Assembly: GCF_013204855.1 (NCBI RefSeq) | Contig: NZ_JABMKZ010000007.1 | Location: 1 to 64,000, forward strand | Direction: 5' to 3' | From: Paenibacillus alba | GTDB taxonomy: Bacteria > Bacillota > Bacilli > Paenibacillales > NBRC-103111 | Length of the DNA stretch: 64,000 nt | Shown: one piece after another, positions 53,227-63,451 of the stretch | Position numbering within the stretch: the stretch's first letter is position 1 | Layout: the number at the start of each line of letters is the position of its first letter | Made by a program: the position numbers and the translations under genes | The notes under the pieces: generated by a model | Databases searched by the model: none | What the model was told of the DNA's origin: nothing | Seen by the model: only the letters and a program-made list of their open reading frames with translations

Positions 53227-55710
53227 TTACCACGAAACATGAATCGTTCCCGTGATGCCGACAAGTCGCAGCCGATTGTCTTCCTGCAAACCGCTCCAAT
53301 TCAAAATGCTACTATCTCCTCGCTTGATTTCAACGGCTCCCGATTCTAGCATCTCTAAAGGCGGATAAATGGTCACTTCTGCGTCCAGCAAATTACTGAT
53401 ACTGAACGTGCGGACCATTCGCTTCATCTTCGAAGGAGTTGGCTGGTTCTCCCGGCACGATACCCGGCTGCGTTCCCGCTGGTTCACGAAAACGCGGCAC
53501 TCCTCTCGAAATGTTCGGTCTAGCGAATACAGTCCCGCTTCACCGTCGCCAAGAATAACCGTTTGGCCTGGGAACAGCGGTACGCCATCAGGGAACCGCA
53601 ACTTAAGCTGCACCGACGAATCCTGCTTGCAGCCGGTCATGATGAAACCGTTCTGATGCCGTGAAACGAATAGAAGGGCAGATTGCGATTCCGGATCTTG
53701 CTTCACTTGCTGCAGCGAAAGGCCGAAGTCCTGCAGCATATACCGCAGTAAAATGGACGTATCCATCCATTCAATATCCTCCCGAACTGGCAGATGGGTG
53801 ACGCCTGCCTTAATGAAAGGCAGCGAACCGCGTACCCAGCCAATGCGCCCGCCTTTCCATTCAGGCAGCGAACGAGAAAGCGCGAAGATCCGTTCTTCAC
53901 CATCCTGTGCAGCAACTGCACCGACCCGTGTTCCGGCATCTTCTTTATGGCGCAGCGTAACACCCAGCGTGCCGTCACCGATGTCGGCGCGATGCCGCAG
54001 CTTGCGCTCACCTCTATCTCCGTAAACCTGATCTTCCTCGAATGAAAGCTCGAGGGCCAAATCCCCCTCTAGTCCGCCTCCTTCGGCAGCTTGCAAATTC
54101 AACAGCTCCAGCAACCCAGGCTGCCGCACATCGCCGTACAGCAGCACCTTGCCGCCACCTTGGACGATGTCTGCCAGCTCGGTAATCCGTGCGTCGTCCA
54201 GCCACATTGACGATACGAACAGTATCGTATCGTTGAGCTTACGCCGAGCATCAGCTGACATCGCGCGGAACGTGTCTGTGCCGATTACCGTGTTGACGGG
54301 GAAGCCGTGATTGATTGCGCAGCGCACGAACCAATCATGGAAAAACACGCGGCCTGAAGCTTCGTTGTCTCCTTGCACCGTCTCATGAAGCTCACGGAAC
54401 GGATACAGCCAAGTGACGAGCCCCGGTTCATCGGGTGCTTCGCGGAACGCTTTTTGGATATGGGGAATCACCTCTGCAGGTCCGTCTCCCCACAACTCAC
54501 CCTTCTCCGTATCAATCGTCAGAATTTCTACGATACCAGGCATCTGGGGCGCTCCGCTCACATTAATGCGCGCCACCGACAGCGGACCGTAAATGTCGTG
54601 CGGCTCACGATCATAGTAGTCCCACCACGGATTTTGCCAAAACCAGGGATCATTCACATAAAAACGATAAGGATACGTTTCCCCTGGCAACTCGGCAATT
54701 CTGGACATGTATCCTGTCAGCTCCAGCCCAAAATCGTAGTTAAGCGCTCCCCAAGGGGAGTTCGGCGGCGGGAAGTCGAGGTACTTCTTCTCATATAGCT
54801 CAAGCAATGGAATGTAATCTTTGGCAAGGTCCATACCGGTTCCGTAATTGGTTCCTCGCACCTCTGTCCTTACACCCGGACATTCCCGCTTGAACAGGTC
54901 CCAGAACGACATCATTTTGGAGGAAAGCTCGCTATAGTCGGCTAATGGCAGATCTGTCCCATTATAATTAGCACCTAAGTAAGTCCATGGGAAATAGGAC
55001 AAGGCGAAGCCATTCGAGAACCAGATATAATCGAAGCCGATCGCGGGAAGAAAACTTGCGCATTGGCGCCCAAGGAACTCCCCGAACGGAGTGCCTTCTG
55101 GAATACCGCCGGGATAAGCCGCATAAGCCGAACTATCCGCATTCAACTTGGACCAGGAGCAGACGACGGTATAATCGGCCTTCAGAGATACGTATGTACC
55201 GCCAAGCTCCGCGCGATTGATTTCCGGATGATCCTTATACTTGAAATCAGAGTAAGCAAACTCCGGGCCCGCATCGAAAGGAATGCCTACCTCAAGGTGA
55301 ACGCCGAACTGGTCTGCCACAATCCGTTTGAAGGAATCGACAACTCGGCGCAAATCACCGTATGTGAATCGAACTGGATTGTCTGTATACAGTCGGGCAA
55401 TATGAGGATCGCTCTTGTCCTGAACATGACTGAACATCTCTTCGTTTGCAAAACCGATATACCGAGCCCACTCGAATTCGTCTTCATGCTGACCGTTCCA
55501 GGTCAAAATCTCACTGCCGTCCGAAACCCACAACAGAAGCGAAGCCGATTCCGCCATGCCGATGAGCGGCTGCCATTGCCGCAGTGCCTCCATGCAGACT
55601 TCCTCAATCGCAGACTGTTCGAGACTCTTGAACGGCTTAAGACTCATTTCCAGCGTAGCCCGTTTCAACTGCTTGCTACTGATACTTGCCTTTTGCGTCA
55701 CCTTATTCAC
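53227..55710 (-). CDS. Uncharacterised 827-aa protein, probable glycoside-hydrolase-like
   Basis: 827 residues, cytoplasmic (no signal peptide). The first about 440 residues look like a TIM-barrel carbohydrate enzyme (YGDLRRVVDSFK, GIPFDAGPEFAYS, IGFDYIWFSNGFALSYFPW, GTNYGTGMDLAKDY, YDFGLELTGYMSR, LVTWLYPF); a Rossmann-like domain (about 460-560, FFHDWFV to LLYGDVRQPG) and beta-rich C-terminal domains follow. I cannot name a family or catalytic pair; acids in GPEF and WGDGP are candidates. GTG at 55710 has GGGAGAG upstream. It lies 16 bases after the isomerase-like gene, so the two form an operon for an unusual sugar or oligosaccharide. Confidence 0.7.
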   Translation of the reverse strand: MNKVTQKASISSKQLKRATLEMSLKPFKSLEQSAIEEVCMEALRQWQPLIGMAESASLLLWVSDGSEILTWNGQHEDEFEWARYIGFANEEMFSHVQDKSDPHIARLYTDNPVRFTYGDLRRVVDSFKRIVADQFGVHLEVGIPFDAGPEFAYSDFKYKDHPEINRAELGGTYVSLKADYTVVCSWSKLNADSSAYAAYPGGIPEGTPFGEFLGRQCASFLPAIGFDYIWFSNGFALSYFPWTYLGANYNGTDLPLADYSELSSKMMSFWDLFKRECPGVRTEVRGTNYGTGMDLAKDYIPLLELYEKKYLDFPPPNSPWGALNYDFGLELTGYMSRIAELPGETYPYRFYVNDPWFWQNPWWDYYDREPHDIYGPLSVARINVSGAPQMPGIVEILTIDTEKGELWGDGPAEVIPHIQKAFREAPDEPGLVTWLYPFRELHETVQGDNEASGRVFFHDWFVRCAINHGFPVNTVIGTDTFRAMSADARRKLNDTILFVSSMWLDDARITELADIVQGGGKVLLYGDVRQPGLLELLNLQAAEGGGLEGDLALELSFEEDQVYGDRGERKLRHRADIGDGTLGVTLRHKEDAGTRVGAVAAQDGEERIFALSRSLPEWKGGRIGWVRGSLPFIKAGVTHLPVREDIEWMDTSILLRYMLQDFGLSLQQVKQDPESQSALLFVSRHQNGFIMTGCKQDSSVQLKLRFPDGVPLFPGQTVILGDGEAGLYSLDRTFREECRVFVNQRERSRVSCRENQPTPSKMKRMVRTFSISNLLDAEVTIYPPLEMLESGAVEIKRGDSSILNWSGLQEDNRLRLVGITGTIHVSW

Positions 55711-55726
55711 GCGAGTTCACTCTCCC

Positions 55727-57169
55727 TTAAACGATTTGCAGTTCGATGCCCAGCACTTTGGCAACGTTGCGGATTTTCGGGGCGACATGCCCAACGCCCA
55801 GGGCGAAATGGTGGGTCGGTCCTGCCGAGCACCATTTTTCAACGAACTCGGCAACCGAGCAGCCGAAGCTGCAGCGCGTGTTCGTGTTGCCGGTTTGGGG
55901 AATTTCACCCTTGATCGACTCGCCTTCTGTAGCGATCATCTTGAATTTGCCGTCTGCCGTTTGTGAAACCCCTAGCAAGGTGACCGGACCTGACTTGATG
56001 CTGAACTCAACACCGATGCCGGAGCCGCGCTTGCCGTGGAACAAATCCAGCCCACGAATAATTGGTCGGCCATCGCTGATTTTAATGTTATGCGGCCCAT
56101 CATGGCCGACCAGCACGATGTCGTCTACGAAGTCGCATGGATGAAGCTCCGCGAACGAGCCTCCTGCGTCGAGCCTGTCCATAATCAGCATCGCTGCGCA
56201 TGTCTTGAGATCCGCTTCGCCCGCAAGCGGTATCCCTTTGCCTGTAAGTAGTGAATTGCCAAGCACCAAATTTGAACCGATCCGCTCGTATTCATTACCA
56301 TCCACACCTCGGTAATAATAAGCAAGTCCAGTTAAACCATTCTCCGCCACGAGTTTGTCGAGCCCTACAGCAACCTTTGCCGACCAATCCAAGTCTTCTG
56401 GCTTTATGGGTCTCGTCACAGGATCAATAAACGGATCTGCGATCGTAAATACACTCTTGATCTCGTCGATTTTGTCCGCTGTTTCAGCAGCGCTTACACC
56501 GTTCACCAGTTTAGCCAAATCGCACATTTCCAGCATCTGCACATGGGAGCCGAATGCGGCTGTGAATGCCGTCGGGTCTGAATTCATGTCGTACATTCCT
56601 TCGTAAGTGTGACCCAAGTAGCCAATTCGTGCATGCTTGAAAGCACGACGCGCATTCGCGACCTGACACCATGACCTCAGCTCGTTCGCAGCCCGCGGAT
56701 CGTCATGCAGCGTACCAACGATCATGCCAGCGGCAGGTTTTCCCGCACGGATCAACACCCCACCGATTTCCGGAAGCGAACAGATATTATCATTGGCAAG
56801 CTGCATGTACGTTGTCGTGTTGCGGTAGTCAAGCCGTTTTCTTGGCTGAAGCGCAACTAGAACAGTTGGCACGCCAACGTTCAGAATCGCGGTAGCTGCC
56901 GATGATGAGGTTACATATGTGCTCAAAAAACAGAACAGAAAATCGATATCTTGACGTTTCAGATATGAAGCCGCTGAGAATGATTTGTCGACATTGTCTA
57001 CAAAGCCAGCAGAAACGACCTCGACCTCATTCGCCGCCAACATCACTTCGAATTCCTTACCGTACCCGATCAGTTCTTCCCGAAGCCCGGGAAATTGCTC
57101 CCAATAGGGCTCATGCCCTACCGTTATTACGCCTACTCGCGCTGACGCACGTTTGAATGATACACTCAT
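55727..57169 (-). CDS. L-arabinose/L-fucose isomerase-like protein
   Basis: 480 residues. The GHEPYWEQFPGL start and residues matching the metal-binding set of arabinose isomerase (E318 in GEAD, E341 in AELHP, H356 in GHDGPHN, H453/H454 in THH) indicate an AraA-like ketol isomerase using Mn2+ on an aldose. Slightly shorter than E. coli AraA (500). It may act on a pentose, fucose or a modified sugar. GGAGGGG lies before the ATG; it is upstream of, and operonic with, the 827-aa gene. Substrate not determined by sequence. Confidence 0.85.
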   Translation of the reverse strand: MSVSFKRASARVGVITVGHEPYWEQFPGLREELIGYGKEFEVMLAANEVEVVSAGFVDNVDKSFSAASYLKRQDIDFLFCFLSTYVTSSSAATAILNVGVPTVLVALQPRKRLDYRNTTTYMQLANDNICSLPEIGGVLIRAGKPAAGMIVGTLHDDPRAANELRSWCQVANARRAFKHARIGYLGHTYEGMYDMNSDPTAFTAAFGSHVQMLEMCDLAKLVNGVSAAETADKIDEIKSVFTIADPFIDPVTRPIKPEDLDWSAKVAVGLDKLVAENGLTGLAYYYRGVDGNEYERIGSNLVLGNSLLTGKGIPLAGEADLKTCAAMLIMDRLDAGGSFAELHPCDFVDDIVLVGHDGPHNIKISDGRPIIRGLDLFHGKRGSGIGVEFSIKSGPVTLLGVSQTADGKFKMIATEGESIKGEIPQTGNTNTRCSFGCSVAEFVEKWCSAGPTHHFALGVGHVAPKIRNVAKVLGIELQIV

Positions 57170-57284
57170 TTTAAGTTCCCCTCCGATTGATAAAGATTAC
57201 ATTATTAGATTAATAAATATGAGGTTTTCAAACAATGAGCGGTACAATAATAATTAGTAAAATTCTACGAATCTCTACATACAA

Positions 57285-57319
57285 TAAAACAACCAGCCTA
57301 ACTCTTAGGCTGGTTGTTT
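57285..57319 (-). terminator. Strong terminator after the glycosidase gene
   Basis: AAAACAACCAGCCTAA pairs perfectly with TTAGGCTGGTTGTTTT around a 3-base loop (16-bp stem) and on the minus strand is followed by ATTGTATG. It closes the sugar operon that ends at 57332; the isomerase gene starts 116 bases further left, at 57169. Confidence 0.88.
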
Positions 57320-57331
57320 TGTGTTCCCCTT

Positions 57332-60300
57332 TTACCCCGCGTCAATTTGAAAACTGAGCATCTTGGTTACTTCTACATTTCCGACCCCATCCTTTGACCG
57401 GTAGCTAACCACATACTGGCCAGGATATGTAAACGTGATCGGTGCCATATAAGGCTGCCAGGTCGCCCCGTTATCCAGACTATACGCTGTCGCAGCTACA
57501 CCCGTCTTGACATCCGTAGCAGTCAGGGTGACGGTAACTGGACTGACATACGACCCATTCGATCCGTCCGGCTGATCCGGCGATAAGGATGCCGTTGTCT
57601 CCGGTGCTTGCTGATCCCATTCAATTTTGCCGAAGAGACTTGTATCCTTCGCATTGCCAATCCCGCTTGCCCACTCCAGCCAGCCGAGTCGTCCAGCGCC
57701 ATCATTATCATTCACGAGGAGCGAGATATACATTGGTTTTGTCACATCCGCCATATAGGGATATAGTTCAGACCATGCGACATGAATCTTATAGATCTTC
57801 TTCCCGCTTTGTGTGCTATCGACAAGTAAGCTGCCGTTCTGTACGAGTTGACCTGCCGGTGTCCAGTTGGACGGCAAATCCCCGCCAATATACTGAGAAG
57901 ACCCCTTATACAACTTAGGACCGCCTGCGGTGAGTGCTGCCTGAAACTCCACTTGAGCTCCAGCTAAACCTATACCTGACGTATCCAAGGCAAATTGGAC
58001 ACTGTCACCCATCCAATAGTTCCCAACCGACTCATTTTGCACAAACGTAGGATCTGACACGTCAATGACCAGATCGAGTCCATCATCCGCAGCGCCAACC
58101 GCAGCTCGAGCAGCAAACCCGGAAGGTTGCGAAGAATTAATACTAACGATATTCCAATCTTGATCGATCCAATGAATATCCCTGCTCAATGCACCGGTCG
58201 TACGGTTGAACAACATTCCTACTTTTCCTGAATCAGCGGCTGTCACATTTTGCCTGGCTTTCTCGTAATCCGACAACAGCACATCCATGGTAGGTGTCAA
58301 ACCAGCAAGATAGGTCGCGTTTACATGGCTGATAAAGTACATTTTCTGAGGTTTTAACTGCATGTTGGACAAGGAAGACTCTGTTCCCCCCGTCCAATCG
58401 CGTACAACGGTTCCATTCGTGAAAGCTCCTGAAAGAGCAGAAGCAATCGGAGCAGCGTTCGCATCCTCAGACCATACAATGAGAAGAGGCGCCCCGTCAC
58501 TTTCAAAATACACGGCTTTCTGATTTCCGCTGAACGAGTATTCGCCTTTGTACACAACACTTTTCCCTAACGTCTCTATAAATCGATGCATGACGACGGA
58601 TTCGAGCCTTGGCTCGATTTGCGGTGTTTTTCTGAACAATCCGGCCGCCTGCGTGAACCAGCCCTCTGCATGAGCGAAAGGAATGGCCTCACGTTCTGTT
58701 AAATTCAGCATATCGAAGTAGGCAATCTGCTGAACGCCATGCTTCATTTGGAACATGTAATCAAACAGCATCGTTCTTGAAATCTCAGGATCAGAAGGAA
58801 GAACCTTTAAGTCGGAAGCATTTAAGAGCCCTGCATGGCTTTCCGAAGTTACCCATGGTTTCGACGGTACGCCATACATTTGATCATACTTTGCATAATC
58901 TCTTGGATCTGGAAACTTGCCATGCAGCGATAGCTTATCGAAATATCGGTCTCCACCGAGACGCAGCAGTTCGTTGTAAAATGGCAAGTAGCGGAAGCCG
59001 CCCATCCCGCCAATCCAAATTTCCGAGTCGGGCTGGATACTTTTTATCGTCTCATAACCCGTCTTTAACAGCTCCACGAATTTCTCCGGCGTATCATTCC
59101 AGAAAATGCTTCCCCCTTTGAGATGGGGTTCATTCCATATTTCCCATTTCTTAATCCGATCGCCATAGCGTGTCACGAGTGCCTGCAGAAAAACAACAAA
59201 ATCGTTCATATCCACGGGAGCGTAAGAGGCATACCCTGGAACAGCAATATAGATCGTTGTATCTTCCGGATGGGGAGAAGCCCATTGCGGCGTGAATACA
59301 ATGTTGCCTATCATTTCCAATCCATAGCTTTGCAATTTATTAATATGCTCATCAAATGCCGTCCAGTTGAATGTACCGCGACTCGGCTCCAGCGCTAAAT
59401 TGGCATCACCAAATTGCGTCCCCCATGGAACAGTGTGAATTCTCGCAAAATCAAAACCTACCATATCCGCGAGTTGCATGGATTTTTCTCCATCGAGACC
59501 ATAACTAAAGCCAAACAATGGATTTCGATCCGCTTTGCTTTTGGACTGGCTTTCAACGACTGCTACCGCGTATCGATCGCGAACAAATTCGGCCGGCGTT
59601 CTTTTGGGGTTAGATAAGATACGATAAGATTGCTGAAGCGGTAATGAGCCGGGAACCCCTTTTTTGGTGTAGTCGAAAGCGACTTCATAATAGCCTTCGC
59701 GATCCGGTGTCCAAGCCCAGCCAGCCGTAAGTAACGTTTGACGATCCACCGTTATTTGCGTAACAGCCTGATTATCCGTATCGTATACCGTACCGATTAC
59801 TGTTTGTACGGCAGATGGCAGTTGTCCTTCAACTCCCTTAAACACAACGTTCTGGCCAATCTTCCACCAGTTAGCGAACGTATTCGCCTGAAGCGGAAAG
59901 GATTCAACAGCTTCCATTGCGGCGTCGTCATAGTAAATCGTTCCTTGATTACTGACACCGTTTAGTTTAACGGTAGCCAAATTCAACTGAATTTGATTCG
60001 TGCCTGCCGGAAACTGACTATTATTAATCGTAAACGCAATGTCAGTCCAATCATTGCTGCTCAAATTAGGAGGGTTAGCCGCAGCCGTTCCCAGGAATGC
60101 CCCATCTTTAAAATAACTAATGAATACCCACGGCCCATTGCCAGCGTAATCGACCGATTTTTTCGCCTTTACCGACGTTTTAATCGTTTGCATCCCGCTG
60201 TCAATCGGGATCATTTTGGAAGACCAACCCGCTCCCCCCGTACCTGTAGCGTTAATATAAAGCGCGTTTGTACCGCTGAACTTGGTTGCAGTCGTTATCC

Positions 60301-61543
60301 CCATATCCACGTTCTGAGCTCCACTCCACAAAGAGGAACTCCAGTCGAGGGGCACCAGCTTCGAATTGCTCAGCTTCGTTTCTTCAAATCCGGGATTCGC
60401 TAAATCGTAATACCTAGAAGTTAGCACGCTAACTTCATTACTTGGAGCCGATAGATTCCCCGATCCATCTCTAGCTTTGACTGTAAAGCTATATCCGCTG
60501 TAGGACTCAAGACCGTTCACCGTGTACGTGACCCCGGTAACCGTCGCGACTTGCATCCCATCTTGGAAAATATCATAGCCTGTCACACCGCCATTGTCTG
60601 TCGATGCCCCCCATGATAGCGTGACACTTTTCATCTTAATGGCTGAGCCGGTTAGATTAGCTGGTATTGTAGGCGCTTCCGTATCATTGGTGACGAAGGC
60701 ATTGCTCGCGGTAGATTCGTTCCCTGAGGCATCAAATGCTTTCACAGTAAAAATATCACTGCTTTTGGCATTCAGTCCACTCGCGGTAAAGGTAAGCCCT
60801 GTCACAGTGCCCACTAACGTCGTTCCTTTGTAAATATGGTAACCGGCCACACCAATATTGTCGGTAGAAGCATTCCAAGCCAAATCAACGCTTTCAGGGG
60901 TTTGACCTGCAGCATGGAGATTTATTGGCGTAGTAGGTGCTTGCGTATCTGGTAGCACTTCCATCGTTACATCATCATAATAGATTTTTCCTTGGTAAGG
61001 TGAACCACCTGCTAACGTAGCAAGATTCAACCAGATCATATTCGTTCCCACCGGAAACTGGTTGCTATTAATCGTCAAGGTTATTTCAGTCCATGCACTG
61101 CTGCTTACGCTGACAGCCGGCGCACTTGTACTACCAAGAAAAGCCCCATTATTTCCATAACTGATGAATACCCAAGGGCTATTTCCGGTATAATCACTCG
61201 TCTTTCTTACCTTTACTGTACTCTTGATGGTAGGCATGCTGCTGTCAATTGCAATGGATTTAGAGACCCAACCGGCAGCACCAGAATCCGCTGCACGGAT
61301 ATAAAGAGATTTGGTCCCGCTGCTGTAGACATCCGTCGTGACACTACTGTCGACAGCAACCGTTCTCGACCATAGGGCTGACGTCCAATTCACTGGCATT
61401 AGCTTGGATTGACTTGTCGTGGTTTCTTCAAATCCAGGATTGAGTATGTTGATCATGGTAGCTGCTTGCGCATGCCTTGACACGGTGGGAATAAACGTAA
61501 TCATCAAGGTGTAAATCATCAGCCAGATCACCGTTTTCTTCAT
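57332..61543 (-). CDS. Secreted clan-A glycosidase (GH39-like) with CBM and fibronectin domains
   Basis: 1403 residues: signal peptide (1-28, AQA-A), carbohydrate-binding-like beta-sandwich (about 30-197), two fibronectin III domains (202-375), a second copy of the beta-sandwich (380-545), a linker sandwich, catalytic TIM barrel (about 660-1010), CBM9-like domain (1110-1300) and an Ig-like C-terminal domain (from about 1305). The two sandwich domains match closely (GFEET, GPWVFISY, IYYDD), an internal duplication. Catalytic acids are visible: acid/base E805 in WEIWNEPH and nucleophile E901 in WVTSESHAG, as in GH39/GH5 enzymes. AGGAGGG precedes the ATG. It is last after two sugar permease genes, so it likely feeds their importer. 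No SLH; freely secreted. Confidence 0.85.
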   Translation of the reverse strand: MKKTVIWLMIYTLMITFIPTVSRHAQAATMINILNPGFEETTTSQSKLMPVNWTSALWSRTVAVDSSVTTDVYSSGTKSLYIRAADSGAAGWVSKSIAIDSSMPTIKSTVKVRKTSDYTGNSPWVFISYGNNGAFLGSTSAPAVSVSSSAWTEITLTINSNQFPVGTNMIWLNLATLAGGSPYQGKIYYDDVTMEVLPDTQAPTTPINLHAAGQTPESVDLAWNASTDNIGVAGYHIYKGTTLVGTVTGLTFTASGLNAKSSDIFTVKAFDASGNESTASNAFVTNDTEAPTIPANLTGSAIKMKSVTLSWGASTDNGGVTGYDIFQDGMQVATVTGVTYTVNGLESYSGYSFTVKARDGSGNLSAPSNEVSVLTSRYYDLANPGFEETKLSNSKLVPLDWSSSLWSGAQNVDMGITTATKFSGTNALYINATGTGGAGWSSKMIPIDSGMQTIKTSVKAKKSVDYAGNGPWVFISYFKDGAFLGTAAANPPNLSSNDWTDIAFTINNSQFPAGTNQIQLNLATVKLNGVSNQGTIYYDDAAMEAVESFPLQANTFANWWKIGQNVVFKGVEGQLPSAVQTVIGTVYDTDNQAVTQITVDRQTLLTAGWAWTPDREGYYEVAFDYTKKGVPGSLPLQQSYRILSNPKRTPAEFVRDRYAVAVVESQSKSKADRNPLFGFSYGLDGEKSMQLADMVGFDFARIHTVPWGTQFGDANLALEPSRGTFNWTAFDEHINKLQSYGLEMIGNIVFTPQWASPHPEDTTIYIAVPGYASYAPVDMNDFVVFLQALVTRYGDRIKKWEIWNEPHLKGGSIFWNDTPEKFVELLKTGYETIKSIQPDSEIWIGGMGGFRYLPFYNELLRLGGDRYFDKLSLHGKFPDPRDYAKYDQMYGVPSKPWVTSESHAGLLNASDLKVLPSDPEISRTMLFDYMFQMKHGVQQIAYFDMLNLTEREAIPFAHAEGWFTQAAGLFRKTPQIEPRLESVVMHRFIETLGKSVVYKGEYSFSGNQKAVYFESDGAPLLIVWSEDANAAPIASALSGAFTNGTVVRDWTGGTESSLSNMQLKPQKMYFISHVNATYLAGLTPTMDVLLSDYEKARQNVTAADSGKVGMLFNRTTGALSRDIHWIDQDWNIVSINSSQPSGFAARAAVGAADDGLDLVIDVSDPTFVQNESVGNYWMGDSVQFALDTSGIGLAGAQVEFQAALTAGGPKLYKGSSQYIGGDLPSNWTPAGQLVQNGSLLVDSTQSGKKIYKIHVAWSELYPYMADVTKPMYISLLVNDNDGAGRLGWLEWASGIGNAKDTSLFGKIEWDQQAPETTASLSPDQPDGSNGSYVSPVTVTLTATDVKTGVAATAYSLDNGATWQPYMAPITFTYPGQYVVSYRSKDGVGNVEVTKMLSFQIDAG

Positions 61544-61581
61544 TCATTAATCCCTCCTATATAAACTGCATTACAAAATAG

Positions 61582-62466
61582 CTACTCCTTCACACTACCC
61601 AACACAATCCCTTTCGTGAAATACCGCTGAAGAAATGGATAGACGATCAAGATTGGCAGCGCCCCAAGAAAGATTTGCGCTGCGCGGGCCGTTCGGTCAG
61701 AAACGAGCGCGATCACCTCCAGATCGATATTACTCTTAACCAAGGTATCGAGGCCGACTACCACCGTGTATAAATAGCTTTGAAGAGGATAATTGGTCGG
61801 CGAATTCATGAAAAGGATGCCGTCAAACCAAGCATTCCAATGCGAGACAATGGCAAACAGCGTAAGCGTCGCCAAAGAAGGCGTCGACAGCGGCACATAA
61901 ATACGCCACAGAATGCGCCAATGTCCGGCGCCGTCCATCAAAGCGGCTTCCTCCAATTCCTTGGGCAAACTGCGGAAGAAATTGAGCAGAATCACAACGT
62001 TGAATACCGGAACAGCGTTATGTAGTACGAGTGCCCAGACAGAGTCAATCAGCCCAAGCGAGCGTATCGTCATATAGAGCGGAATAATGCCACCGCTGAA
62101 CAGCATGGTAAAAACGAATAGCCAGACGTAAACCGTTCGTCCTTTCAGCGCAGCCCCTTCTTTGGAGAGCGGATAGGCGACCATGATCGTCAATACCATA
62201 TTCAGCGTCACGCCGAGTGCAACCCTCTGGAGGGTGACGATTAATGATTTCAGAAATTCCGGTTTACTCAAAATAAAATCGTACGATTTCCAGGTGAAAT
62301 CAACCGGCCAAAATCTCACATCGCCTGCTGCCACAGCGTTGTTCGAACTGAGCGACAACGAAAGCAGATGGATCAGCGGCAAGATACATAAGATGGATAA
62401 GCCCAAAAGAACCGTGTAGTTCGAGATAACGAACACTTTTCGCGGCCAGGATGTAGAATCGAGCAT
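61582..62466 (-). CDS. Sugar ABC transporter permease (LplC/CarQ type)
   Basis: 294 residues with about six transmembrane helices and the EAA loop ELEEAALMDGAGHWRI. Family-typical C-terminus KYFTKGIVLGSVKE-like (RYFTKGIVLGS). ATG at 62466 is favoured over GTG at 62469 by GGAGG 7 bases upstream. It pairs with the permease at 62481-63380 and would take up the oligosaccharide made by the secreted glycosidase that follows. Confidence 0.92.
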   Translation of the reverse strand: MLDSTSWPRKVFVISNYTVLLGLSILCILPLIHLLSLSLSSNNAVAAGDVRFWPVDFTWKSYDFILSKPEFLKSLIVTLQRVALGVTLNMVLTIMVAYPLSKEGAALKGRTVYVWLFVFTMLFSGGIIPLYMTIRSLGLIDSVWALVLHNAVPVFNVVILLNFFRSLPKELEEAALMDGAGHWRILWRIYVPLSTPSLATLTLFAIVSHWNAWFDGILFMNSPTNYPLQSYLYTVVVGLDTLVKSNIDLEVIALVSDRTARAAQIFLGALPILIVYPFLQRYFTKGIVLGSVKE

Positions 62467-62480
62467 CACGAGTCCTCCTT

Positions 62481-63380
62481 TTAAAAGATACGGTAGTTTG
62501 CAAATCGGTAGGCTAAGAAATACGAACTAGAGATGAGGATTAACGAGACGAGTGACTTGAAGAGCCCCACAGCCGTTGCGACGCCGTACTGCGCATCAAT
62601 CATCCCGATTCGATATACAAAGGTGTCGATGATATCCCCACTCTGGTAAACGATAGGGCTGTATAGATTAAATACTTGTTCGAAGCCGGCATTAAGTACG
62701 TTGCCAATGCTGAGCGTAGCTAACAACACGATGATCGGCGCCATGCCGGGCAGTGTAATGTGAAGCGTTTGCTTCCAGCGGCCTGCCCCATCTACCCTTG
62801 CCGCTTCGTACAAAGCAGGATTAATCCCGAGGATAGCAGCTAAATAGACAATCGTGGAGAAACCAAATTCTTTCCACTCATTGGAGATGACCAGCGTGAA
62901 CGGAAACCAACGGTTGTCGCCAAGGAAAAAAATGGGGTCAATTCCGAGACCCTGAAGCCCCGCGTTCACGATCCCCGTTTTCGGTGAGAGCACATCAAGT
63001 AGAATGCCGCTCAGGATGACCCATGATAAGAAATGCGGCAAATAAATGAGCGTTTGCATGAAGCGTTTCATCGCTTCTTTGCGAATTTCATTCAGTAGGA
63101 GCGCTACGACGATCGGTATGATGAGTCCAGCGAGAATCTTCATGATGGCGATATAGACTGTATTCCAAAGCACCTGATAAAAATCCGGAAGCTCCATGAC
63201 ATAGCGGAAATTGTCCAATCCGATCCATTTCGAATGAAATAAACCTTTCGTCGGAATAAACTTTTGAAACGCAATGGCCGCTCCTGCCATCGGATAATAA
63301 CTAAATATTAAGATCGCTGCCAAACCTGGAATCAACATGGCATGCAGGGGGATCTGGATTCTCCACGTTCTGCTCTTCAT
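62481..63380 (-). CDS. Sugar ABC transporter permease (LplB type)
   Basis: 299 residues, six helices, EAA loop ALYEAARVDGAGRWKQ, and start MKSRTWRIQ. ATG at 63380 has GGAGGG 8 bases upstream; the longer ORF start at 63473 has none and would overlap the binding-protein gene. Pairs with the LplC-type permease 14 bases on, under the binding-protein gene at 63452. Likely a polysaccharide-derived oligosaccharide importer. Confidence 0.92.
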   Translation of the reverse strand: MKSRTWRIQIPLHAMLIPGLAAILIFSYYPMAGAAIAFQKFIPTKGLFHSKWIGLDNFRYVMELPDFYQVLWNTVYIAIMKILAGLIIPIVVALLLNEIRKEAMKRFMQTLIYLPHFLSWVILSGILLDVLSPKTGIVNAGLQGLGIDPIFFLGDNRWFPFTLVISNEWKEFGFSTIVYLAAILGINPALYEAARVDGAGRWKQTLHITLPGMAPIIVLLATLSIGNVLNAGFEQVFNLYSPIVYQSGDIIDTFVYRIGMIDAQYGVATAVGLFKSLVSLILISSSYFLAYRFANYRIF

Positions 63381-63451
63381 TCTGTCATCCCTCCGTATTT
63401 CGTCATAGAAACGTAAAGGGACAGAGCTTGAGCTCCGCCCCCTGTTGTTTC

